Assembly (NCBI RefSeq): GCF_000165425.1
Contig: NW_001799052.1
Span: 1,553-47,800, forward strand
Origin: Paramecium tetraurelia
Lineage: Eukaryota; Ciliophora; Oligohymenophorea; Peniculida; Parameciidae
DNA length: 46,248 nt
Reading direction: 5' to 3'
Part shown: positions 35,083 to 46,248 of the stretch, in pieces
Position numbering within the stretch: position 1 is the stretch's first letter
Layout of the letters: every line of letters begins with the position of its first letter
Position numbers and translations under genes: made by a program
The notes under the pieces: model-generated
What the model saw: only the letters and a program-made list of their open reading frames with translations
Told to the model about the DNA's origin: nothing
The model's database searches: none

Positions 35083-36193
35083 ATGGAATAAAATAACAAG
35101 CTTGAGGTTATAGCCTCACTTATTCTAGAAAACTAAACACATAATGTTAATAGCTAATATTTACTTTGATAATTCCTATCGTTACGCAAAATTTTGCACT
35201 TAAGTAATCGTGATGAAATGATGGCTCATCCAATTACAAATTATTTCTATATTTATACTTCAATCAAATGAGAAAGGATAGATGCAACATATGGCCTCAA
35301 CTCCTTGAAAAATTAATTTTATGGAAATTTTGCTTTAGCAGAATGTTCATTTTTAACACAAGAAGGAAGGAATTGAGAAATAATCTTCTTCACAGAGTGA
35401 AAACGTTATCTGAAAAACTGATATTCTTAAATATTTGATCACAAGTTTAGAATAATAAAGGGAAAAGGCAAGTGAGGAATACTATTAGAGAAAAGTACTT
35501 AAAATTGACAGAATTTATTTTGATACCATCCACTATTCTAAAATTACAATTCTACACAATTTATATTCAGGTAAGTTTAAAAATAGAAGGGAATTTAAGT
35601 TACTGTAACAAAAGAGGTTTTTTAAGACTTTAATTTTTCACAATTGATATATCAGATGATAAAAAAGATATATAAGAAGTTTTAATTAATTTTAATGTAA
35701 TGATTAATATAGAGCTACTATAATTTATTTAAAACTAGAACTTTGGAGCAGCAAATCATAGTATATTTAAAAAAAGGGAAATTCTATTACAAATTTATCT
35801 TTAATTATATGATAAATTGTAGTTTGTATAATAGAATGATCATGAGATAATTAATAAACATAGATTCTAAAATCTGTTCAATCCAAAATTCTTATGTTTT
35901 CATTTCATTTAAGAAAAGTTAATAAATCGAGATTTCATAATCATTTTTCAGCATAGATAGAACAAGTTAAAAGGGGTTTTTACATATGATTTAAGTTAAT
36001 AATTTAGAAGCTCAATCCATTCCCTATATTTATAGTTTTTAAATTATTGTTATAAATTTCAATATATGAAATTAATAATAATAAATATTTAAAATATTAA
36101 CTTTAAGGAACATTCTAAATGTTCTAGATAGACAAATTAGTATATCAGTTCTCATAGAATTAATTACTGATTTGATATTATATATGAACCACA
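35083..36193 (+). pseudogene. Unresolved, probably decayed coding stretch upstream of the giant AAA gene
   Basis: All three plus-strand frames carry coding-like pieces that do not connect. One starts at ATG 35083 (MEQNNKLEVIASLILENQ) and includes NRDEMMAHPITNYFYIYTS, but is cut by TGA codons, several at Trp-like positions (SIK-x-ERID, GRN-x-EII, FTE-x-KRY). The second frame has KKEGIEKQSSSQSENV and later QQREKASEEYYQRKVLKIDR. The third is open for about 175 codons from about 35650 to 36177 (FFTIDISDDKKDIQEVL..., KFLCFHFIQEKLINRDFII). A possible intron starts with gtaag at 35571. It may be a pseudogene, or the 5' exons of the AAA gene with errors. I recognise no family. Confidence 0.4.
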
Positions 36194-39100
36194 ATGTAAT
36201 TAAAGGATATGATGTAGAAATATTTTATAAGTTAGGATTTTGAATTTATAAATTTAATCTTTCTTAAAAAATGTTTATTATTAATTTATTTAGAAATGAT
36301 TGCATTATTTTAGGTTTTGGATGGTTCACATGTATCCCTATCTGGTTCTAAGCTTAATATTCTATCAAAAGATAAATCAAATTCCACTATCTTAATATTT
36401 GATTCTGATCTCCTTTTGTTTCGGGAGTACTTGATAACAAATAGGAAGATTTAGACTGCATTCTGTGATCCAAACATACAGATTCTGCTTTTATTTGAAG
36501 AATAGGAATAAGAATAATTGACTTAGCTTTATTCAGCCAATTTAGAAAAATCTTTTACACCAATATCAAAAATATTGATTCCAGCTACTAAACTAAGAAC
36601 TATAGATTGGTGTAATTGTAGAATTTGTGCATTAATTTTCGAAAATTGTGTTGTCTTATATGATATTTTGTTAAACAAAATTTTAACAAAAATTACATCA
36701 AATTATAATACTATATCTAGATTTTTAATTTCTAAAAAGCTTACTTAAATATTTTGTTAATATTAAGATAGAGAGAATAAATCGATATGTTTGGTATTAA
36801 CAATTGAGAATTAGAATGAAGTATAGAAGTTTGAGAATTGTGCTTTCTTTAAATTAATCGAAGAAAAAGATGATAATAATTTGTTGATGGTCCAATATCA
36901 ATCTAATAAAATGGTAATAATGTTGGCAAAATTTGATGAAGAATTTAGAATTGAGAGAAAAATTGAGTAATAGCTTTCTAATCCTGATTAAAAAATTATG
37001 AAAGTTGGATATAGAAAATAAACGCAAGAATTGCTTTTACTTGATTCAAACTAAAATTTGCATATTTATTCAATTAATTCAGATTTCTAGATAAATTTGA
37101 AAGCCCAAACTATTCCAAATATCATTTAATTTAATGTTTCTCTACTAAAAGAAAACTTAATACTCATTGACAATAAAAAAAATATAATTCTATAAAAATT
37201 GCCATCAGAGACACAAATAGAGCGTTTAACTTATTAAACATAAACTTTATCCTTAGCATCTCAGTTTAAAAAGAGAGCTATTTAGGGTATTTTAACAGAT
37301 CCGAATATTTCTTAATAAACTAAACTATTTGTTCAGTAATATCGTACAGATTTTGATAACTTGAGCCCAAAATTTAAAAGTATACTAAATCTAAAATTTA
37401 AATCTCAGTTCTTACCTCTAGTTGATTTTAGAATTCTAAATCTTGATTAAAATCATAATTCAAAATTTAAAGAATTTATTCCAAAGATGGATACTTATGC
37501 TGAAACTCAAAGTGTGAAGAAGCATTTGATTTAATTAGAGGCTGCTCTCAAAGGAGATAATCCAATCTTATGTGAAGGTGGTGCTGCTTGTGGTAAGACT
37601 TCAATAATCTAATATTTGGCTTATAAAAATCAATAGCCACTAATAATCATGAATCTTAGTTCTTTTACTTAAATTTCTGATTTAATTGGCAAAGTTGAAA
37701 TTTTACCAGGATTTAAATTTGAATTTTAACTTGGTCCTTTTGCTCAAGCTGTATAAGAGGGTTTGTGGATACTTTTGGATGAAGCTAATTTGGCAAGTGA
37801 TTCAATACTGAGGGTTATTGAAGATGTTCTTGAACTTGGATACATCACTATCTATGGCAGTTAAATTAATTCTCATGTCGATTTAGTTGATGGAACCTTA
37901 ACAATAAAGAAACATTAAAATTTCAAACTATTTTTAACTCAAAATCCAGCAACAGATTAAAAGTTTGCTTCTTCTAGAAATATTTTTTCTCCATCTTTGA
38001 TGAGTTAATTTATTACCATTAAATTTGAGCCAATTAGCCCAAATGACCTACATTTGATTATTGACTAAATCATATCCTAGAAACAGTAAGAAATAAAAGA
38101 ACAACTAAAACAACATATACCTAACTAATAATTATCTTCATTGCTAATGATAATTTATGAGGAAATTAAATAGAAAAATATGGATGATGGTCTGTTCACC
38201 ATAAGAGATATTGTTTAAATTATTGATCTTTTCTTTTTATGCCTAGAATAAATGAAGGAGAAAGTTTTAGAAATATTAAGTTTTAAGGATTGTATGAAAT
38301 TAATCTCAACATAGTTCATCTCATTATATAAAAATCGTGAACTAATTAATTATTAAATTGACTAAAATAAAGTTCTCTCTAACGCAAATAAGTTATTCTT
38401 CTCAACTAAAAATTAGAGAGAGTCTGAAATATAAAATTGGAACAGTAATTAGCCACTTAAATTTCTCTCATTCCATAAATATTTATTTCAAATGTTGACA
38501 TTGTGTTATAAAACGAAAAGAGCGGCTCTAATTGTGGGACAATAATATTGTGGAAAATTATCAAGTGTTCTCCTTTGGCTTAAATTGTTGAATATTTCAA
38601 AATATGAAGTATTAGAACTATCATCAAATACCACTGCAGAAGATTTATTTGGTAAGTATCAACCAACTTAGAATGGTTTTGATTTCATCTTAGGACCAGT
38701 AACCAGATGTTTCCATCAAGGAAAAATTTTAATTCTTACTAATTTTGATGCCCCCGATTGTGCCTTGACAGAATCACTAAATGGTGTATTAGAAAAGAAT
38801 TTTAACTAACTGGTAGTATAAAATCAAAAATACTAAAGACATGAAAATTTTGCTATAATTGCATTATCATCTGATTTGGAGCAATTAGAAAAAAAAATTA
38901 CCCCATCTTTGAAAAGCAGATTCGTAAGTTTGTAAATAAAATTTAGATTGAATTTGAATGATATCACTTTATTGTTATAATCAATAGGACTAACAAAAAG
39001 AAATTTTTAATTTCCTAAAATTATTGATTAGCTGATGACATTAGGTAATAGCAAGGATACCTCAAATTTGGGAAAAAAGATTGAACTGATCTCATTTAAT

Positions 39101-42100
39101 AAGATAATTAGATTTTTAAAACCTATTTAAGAGATATAAAAGTTTGCTAAATCTTAAAATAATTAAGTTTTATAACAAAAAATTTTTGAGTGTATTGATT
39201 TCTTCTTAGCCTTTTGTTTGCAAGATAATAAATCCATTTTGAATGATAATATAAAAGTACCAATAAATTACCAAGAATTATTATTAAATAATGGTAGGTA
39301 AAATAATTATGTCATTACTGAATCAAGGAAAAGGGTTGCAGACATTATTGCAACTGCTATTAATGCTAAAGTTCCGTTAGTTTTATAAGGATCAGCAGGC
39401 GTTGGAAAAACAAAACTTATTTCTACATTCTAATAAACATGCAAATTATTTGAATCAACTAGTTTTCATTATATCAATATGAATTAAAATTCAGAGTTAA
39501 ATGATTTAATGGGATAATTTGTATCTACAGGCTAGAAGGATAAGATAGAATTTACATTTAAAAAAGGTCCATTATTTTTAGGGATGGAGTAAGGTGGCAT
39601 CGTTCTTATAGATGAAGCTAATCTATCAGATGCTAGCATACTTAACTTTTTAGCTAATGTAGCCAAGTATCCATCAGAATTTCATGATCCTGTTTCGGAT
39701 CAAATAATAAGGGTTCATGAAAAATTTCGAATCTTATTTGCATAAAACCCTCCATCCTATAATGGCAGAAATTTGCTCCCAGACACATTAGCATCTAAAG
39801 TTATAGTGGTCAATGTTCCAAATTATATTTTGGAAGAAGTACTTTAAATTTGCACCGAATCTTAGCCTTGTGTGTAAAATGAAAATTAGATTTTCATTAA
39901 AAGAGGTATGGAATATTTTCTAACCAAATTAATACAATATCCTAAAGATGGTAATGAAAGATAGCTGAATATTAATGGTACTTAATTTACTTTAAGGTAA
40001 TTCATTAGATTTCGAAATCGATTAGCGAGAACTGGTTTCTCTACAAACGAGCCTAATTGGGAAAGCATTTTACAATTACATTAAATGATACTTTTTCCGA
40101 AAAATGCCTATGAAGAATATAACTTAGAATCTTAGATAAATAAAATTGGATAGAATTTATTTTTTTCGATTAAAAATCAATAAGCTTAACTACAAATAGC
40201 TCTTAAACTTAAGAATAAAATTTTGAAAAAATATGAGACATTAGTTCAAAATTTAAACTCAATTTAAAGATTAGTATTCTGCAAAATAGCATTTTGCTAT
40301 TATTTTAAAGAAAATATTCTAATTTCAGGAGAGACCTCTTCAAAAACCTACTTGTCTAAATTGTTTTCAGAATTGATTGAATTTTAGAATCCAAATCCAT
40401 TTGAATTAATTTATGTAACTTCTGAAACCAATATTACTGATTTAGTTGGCAGTATGGAGTCTCATACTAAAAGTTCTTATCACCAATATTGTTTAAGTTT
40501 GATAAGAAGATTTAATTAGAATATGAATTAAAATGAAAAAAAAACTATCGAAGATCATTTATAAGAATTAAAATAAAGCTATGATTCACCAGAATTCTTT
40601 GATCAAACTATTAAAAATATAGGCAATTAATTTCCCTTTATTGAAAGAGGATTGACATTTAATGCTAGATTCGGTGGGGTTTTATGTTTAAAAAATATAT
40701 CATTGGCAGAATAATCTGTTATTGAAGGATTAAATGCTTTATTGGAGATTGAACCCCATTTTATTGTAAATGGAAAAGAAATTAAATTACATAATGAATT
40801 TATTTTGATTGCAATTATTAATAATACATTTGGAGGTTAATTAAGTGATGCATTATAGTCAAGATTTACAAAAATTCGAATTCAAGTTCCAGACCTTATT
40901 AATCCTTCTTAAGAAATAGATATTTCTTATGAAAAATATCTTATTAATAAAATCCCAGATATAACTTAATAAAAAAATATTATTTAGTTTATAAAGGAAC
41001 TTCTTATTAGTACAAAATAATATAAGGAGCTTTTCTATTAAAATATATCTAATCGCAAATTCTATTAATGGATGAGCTTTTTGAATTTAGATTTGGAGGC
41101 AACATTTTAATAAAAATTAGCATTAGGATTTTAATTTGTGATTTTGGATAAATATAAAGTAAATTTTGAAGAAGTCATTACGAATCCTGAACTTTAAGAA
41201 CACTATTAATAAATTTAAAACAAAATTTAACTTAAAATAAAAGAAAAATAATTTTTCAATTCTCAAAAAATCATTATAAACCCAATTACTAATAAAATAT
41301 TATAAAGAATATATTCAGCATTTTCTACAAAATATATACCTTGCCTGATAGGACCACCTGGAGTCGGAAAATCTGCCATTGCATAGGAACTTGCTAATAT
41401 AACTAAAAAAAAATTCTGCAGAATTTGTTGCTCAGATTCTTTGAGTGCTGAAGATTTATTTGGATCTTATGCACCAAAGATTGAAAATGATAAAGTAGTA
41501 TTCGTTTTCCAATAGGGTTGTTTGGCATAAGCAATATCTTCAAACAGCCTTATTCTATTTGATGAAATTAATTTAGTATCTCCTGAAATATTAAGCACTC
41601 TTTAAGCTTTATTTAACACTGATGAAAAAGAAATTACAATAAAAGATAGTACATTTATTAAAGAAAAATGCATATTTTTATGCTCAATGAATCCCACTAC
41701 ATATTAAGGAAGATAAGAATTACCTTAATGCATATCAAATCTTTTATGCGAAGTGTATATTGAAGCATTCAATATTGATCATGTAATTGACATATTTAAA
41801 TTGAAATACTAAAAGGAGATCATATAATTATAAAAGGCTGGAATTAATTTTAATATTATTTTAGATTTACACAAAGAGCTTGCTTTATTAGACTAAGAAT
41901 AATAAAAATCCAACTATGACTTTAATATAAGATTTTTGGAAAATCTCTTGTCTCTTTACAGCTAATATTTTTTAAATCAAATATAAAAATTAAATAATGA
42001 AAACCTTAAATTAGAATTAATAATTGTTTGTTTAGATATTATATATGTTTAACACTTTTATTAGACAGAATTTTCACAATAAGTACTAAAAATAATATTG

Positions 42101-45100
42101 GATAAATTCGGCTTAAGTTAAGATTAATGGAAAAAACGAAGAGTTTTCTTAGAATAATAGGGAAATGTAATTAGAATAAGTAGATAAATCGGAAAGGATT
42201 TTATACCCATATTTGATTAGGTTTTATCAAATTAGGTCATTCCTTAACTTTCCAATAATTCATTCGTTGTTAACCTACAAAACTCTATTATTTTAGAGAA
42301 ACTCTTTATTGCAATTAATTCTAAAAAAGTAATATTATGTTAAGGGGATGTTTCATCTGGGAAAACCTCATGTGTTATTAAAATGGCAAATCTTTTGAAC
42401 TAAAGGTTCATTTTGTTGCCAATTCATAGTGATTTAGAAACTGATGATTTACTTGGTAGTTTTGCTTAAGTGAACCCTAATCATGATGAAATTTAAGTGG
42501 AATTAGAGAGGTTATCAAAAAAATTCATATTGAGAAGATAAGTAATTGGATAACAATAAAAAGAGATGCGAATGAAATATGCTGAAGGAGTATTAAAAAT
42601 TTGTTGTAAATTTGGTTATTGGTTAATTTTGGATAATATTAACCTAGCAAGAGCTGAAATAGTAGAAAGGTTAAATTCCTTAGGAGAAGATTAGCCTTGT
42701 TTATTTAATAATGAATTTGGTGATTCAAATACTTGCATAATTCCACATGAAAATTTTCGTTTAATATGTTTGTAAAATCCAACGAGAGTAGATTAAAATT
42801 AATTGTCTCCTGCCTTTTATAATAGATGTATTAAAATTAATTTTGAAATTGATCTAAAACATAATTCAAACGATATTATTGAGATTTTAACCATAAAAGG
42901 TTTAGGGTAATAATCAATTCAACAAGATAATGTTGTTCTGGCGAGTAATTTATTAAAGTAAGTCATATTTATTAAAGAACATACAAATGCTTTAATTAAT
43001 ATAAGAAATGTTATAAAAGCCTTCAATATGATTCAAGAAAATGGATTTTAATAGTATGATTAAATAATGGAAATTGTTTTTGGCTCAGAATTTAAAGAAT
43101 CCAAAAAAAATCCATATTTTCCCATTTTTGATTTAAAGTCTCATAATGTTACAGATAATATTATGGATAAATACACTGATTCCATATTAAATAAATTAGT
43201 CTCAAACACATTAAAATAGATAACTGATTAACCCAAAAAATTTCTAGATTTTATAAATATTAGTTAATTTTTAAAAGCAAACTTGCTAGAAAAAGAAATT
43301 TAGGTTTATTAAAGGTTCATTTAAGGTATAAGCCAATAAATCTGTCTAGTTAATTTTGTAGAGGAGAACTAATATGATTTGGGATGTTATAAATTTCAAG
43401 TAAAAGGAGAATTAATTAAATATGTTGGTTAACAAACTATAAAAATATATCCAACATTTTTGTCCTTATTTATATAAAGCAAAGTATTGAAGAATTTGTT
43501 AGTCAAATCTAAATTTGTATTTTAGGAATAATCTATTTTAGCTGAGGCAAGGTTAAATTCTGAAGGTCAAATGTTAGTATCGTTCTAGTAACCAAATGAT
43601 TTATTTTTGGTTCCATTGATTAAGTCTCTTATTGGACCATCTTATTAATAGTTTTTTAAGATTTTTAAGCATATGCTCTCAAAATCTGAGATTGAATGCT
43701 CAATATATCTAGATTAGCATATAGAACTATTCTTCAATTTTAAATTACTTGATTATTCATTATCCTACATCCCCAATCTTTAATTTAAGAATATATTTGG
43801 ACAAATTTCTTTAAATAAAGAGAATATTATTACATAATTTTCACTAAGTTGTGATTTATAACTTGAATTAAATTAGTATTTTATTAAAAAAGGTTTCTTT
43901 AGCAGAGTGCATAATTTAAATTCACATAGGGGTGAGATTAGTATTCCCCCTGAAAGTTAAATTTTTATCTTTTAAGATTACAATTGCTTCAATTTATTTT
44001 CAAATATAAATATAGTTTAATCTCCAAAGTTTACCTCATATATAGATCTTGAGGAAAGAAAAGTAGAAATAAATTTAGAATGTGAAAATTCTATTTAAAT
44101 CTATAAGTTGCCATTTCATATTAGAATAAATAGAATTTTCGTTTATTTCTTATTAAAAGAAAAAATTACTCTAAATGGAAATATTCAATGTACATTTCAG
44201 ATATTTGATAAGGATTTTTGTAGTTTAAAGGCCCAAATTGATAAATCAAAGTTAAAATTACAGTTATCTTAAGGATAGCATTAAATTAATTGTTAAAATT
44301 TCATTAAATAATTTTTTTTGAATTATTTTGAGAGCAATAACATTTTTATTTAACAGTTTGTGGAGAATTAAAAGACTATTATAAAGAAATTGGATTTAAT
44401 CACTAATACACTATACTGGAATTATGAATTTAATTTTTAAATTGATTGGAAAATGAAAATTTTCAAAAATATTATTTTAGAAATGAAAAATATGGATATC
44501 TATTGTCATATTGATCCTTAGACAACGAACTTTACTATTTGTTTCACTATTGAAATTCTTAAATTTTGTTTTGAATTTTATGTTGATTTTGACTTTTTGT
44601 CTTTTTTTTCCAAATAAAAGAAAAAGTAATTGACGATGATTTTAAAAAGTGGAAAAAATTCTCCTCTTCTAAAAGAAATTATTGAGGTATTTTCAAAAGA
44701 ATTGAAAAGCAAATTATAAAATATTTCTGGATTTAATTAATAACAAACCAAATAATTCAAGAGGAAGGAAGATTCTCCATAATTATTCAATGCTGATAAC
44801 TTTAGAAAATTAGGAGAGTAACTTTCATAATAATTTGAAGAAAAAGTTCATTAAATCCACAATGATCTTGGATCTAAATTACGCATCGAAAATTCTTAAT
44901 CCAATTTGAATGAAAAAATTGAAAAAGAAATTAAATTAAATTATCAAGAAAATAGCAATTAGAAATTTAAATTATCTCAAGAATCTTATATAATATGGGA
45001 TGATTAGATTGAGTTGAAATTTAGCGTCGATCTATTAAACCAATGGAGTGTATCCAAATACTTAACCCTTAGTCAATGTTGTTTAAATATTATAGCAAAA

Positions 45101-46248
45101 AATTAAAGTTTTGATCTGAATTTAAATGGCTTTATCAAAATTATGAATATGACTCTAAATAAGTTTTAGTTGTTACTAACTCCTAACAGCTTGCTTGATT
45201 TAAATATCGAAAATGAACCCTTAATAATGTAGATCAATCCAATTAGTTTCGGTTTTGGCTTGCTTGATTATTAGTTTGAAGATTTAGATATATTTCCTAA
45301 ATTAGATTAAATTGTTGGATTTTAATACAATATGTTATCTCAAAAGTTTAACGGAGAGTTTAAAGTTGGGAAATAAAATATTAAGCATAACCTTTCTGGT
45401 TTATAGTTTGAGAATATTTAACTAGTATTTGGTTCATCTGATAATTTAAAGAATACCTTCGCAACTTTGGAAATAAAAGTCATTTTCTTTAAGCAAGAAA
45501 TTAATTTTTATTTATAATTTTAACGCGAATAAATTAATAAACCTAAAAGTTTAATTAGATAATTACAATTTACTTCCTATGCATTAAAGAATTTTAGTTT
45601 TAATGAATTCTTAGAAAATAGTGTTGGAATAACTCTTTCATAAAAAAAATTACAGTTTAATGTTGAAAATTTTGAGTTTTTTTTAAAATTAGAAAAGAAT
45701 TTATCTTGGAAACATTCAATAATATTATAGATATAAAACAGTTAATGTCAAATTTTAGAGAATTTTGTAAGACTTCAAAATTTGAATGGTTTGATTCTTT
45801 ATAAAAATTAAAGTTGGGTGGACAGTTGTATATCAGGAATATGCTTTGTTCGAGATTTTAACTTAGGATCTTTTAGTCTAACTTTTAACAAAGAAGTAAA
45901 TGGACTTGAAGCTAAATTTTAAGTAAACCCTAAATTTGAGACGAAAGAATTTTTCTTAACTATTCATAATAAATAATTGAATTTCATTTTTTTTGAGAAT
46001 ATAGGACATGATGAAATAAAAGTTAACTTGGGTCTTTATAACAATAAAACCATATTCGAGCTTAAAGAAGAAGTTAAAATATTCTCATGGAGTAATATCT
46101 CAGCTTTAAAGTTGAAAAACATTGTCTTCAAGTATTTTGTAAGTGAAGAGATTGAAATAGAAAAAAATTCAAATTTTTAATTTGAAATAGAAATTTTTGA
46201 TGATATTAATTTGAGAACTAAAATAACTATGCTACCTAGGACCACCCT
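36194..46248 (+). CDS. Giant six-AAA+ midasin-like ATPase with beta-rich tail (partial, runs off the right edge)
   Basis: One frame of about 3351 codons without a TGA or intron. It opens after a TGA at about 36183; the first ATG is 36194, and 36296 is an alternative. Residues about 60-420 read as beta-strand blades (SKLNILSKDKSNSTILIFDS, ELLLLDSNQNLHIYSI), perhaps a propeller. Six AAA+ modules follow at a spacing of about 280-340 residues, with P-loop Lys at 468 (GGAACGKTS), 788 (GQQYCGKL), 1072 (GSAGVGKT), 1384 (GETSSKT), 1726 (GPPGVGKS) and 2057 (GDVSSGKT). Walker B is intact in modules 1, 3 and 5 (LLDEANL, LIDEANL, LFDEINL), altered in 6 (LILDNINLA) and lost in 2 and 4. Module 6 text (ETDDLLGSFAQV, WLILDNINLA, VERLNSLGED) is typical of midasin. 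From about 2300 on, at least 1050 residues are beta-rich with aromatic strands, unlike midasin's helical linker, acidic region and MIDAS domain. The function is unknown; remodelling by a pseudo-hexameric ring is inferred. Confidence 0.85.

Noticed and set aside
36194..46248. Dynein heavy chain
   Set aside because: The module spacing and motifs (LLDEANLA-type Walker B, ETDDLLGSFAQV before AAA6's Walker B) fit midasin-type AAA modules, and there is no dynein tail, stalk or microtubule-binding region.

Overview
The window reads as somatic (macronuclear-type) DNA of a ciliate, most likely Paramecium. It is very AT-rich. Long, well-conserved reading frames are full of in-frame TAA and TAG (read as Gln) and end at TGA. 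I placed 28 introns in nine intact genes; all are 22-32 nt long, start GTA and end AG (mostly TAG). Under the standard code almost every gene here looks shredded, so every call below uses TAA/TAG = Gln and TGA = stop.

Layout. (1) 1-6.3 kb: a disrupted minus-strand frame, a WD40 gene with one apparent frameshift, a badly decayed WD40 paralogue, and a plus-strand polyubiquitin gene with one canonical and two divergent units. (2) 6.3-18 kb, plus strand: a relic, a cysteine-rich (DUF4215-type) receptor-like membrane protein of 1177 aa, an intact WD40 paralogue, a serine hydroxymethyltransferase pseudogene, an unresolved membrane-protein-like stretch, and a RING/B-box/leucine-rich-repeat protein. 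(3) 18-29.4 kb, minus strand: a coiled-coil protein, a phospholipid scramblase, lipin (phosphatidate phosphatase), a PH-domain oxysterol-binding protein, and an unrecognised 791-aa protein starting Met-Gly-Cys. (4) 29.5-36 kb: proteasome subunit alpha-7 (PSMA3), orphan genes, alpha-tubulin acetyltransferase (MEC-17) and a decayed coding stretch. (5) 36.2 kb to the right edge: one uninterrupted frame of more than 3350 codons with six regularly spaced AAA+ modules of midasin type and a long beta-rich tail that does not look like midasin; it runs off the window.

Genes are packed tightly: 22 bp between OSBP stop and lipin start, 27 bp between an orphan and MEC-17, and 69 bp between two divergent start codons. 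Three lipid-handling genes (scramblase, lipin, OSBP) lie consecutively on one strand. Several pseudogenes sit among intact genes, as expected of a lineage losing duplicates after genome duplication. The strongest candidates for something undescribed are the giant AAA protein and the divergent polyubiquitin.
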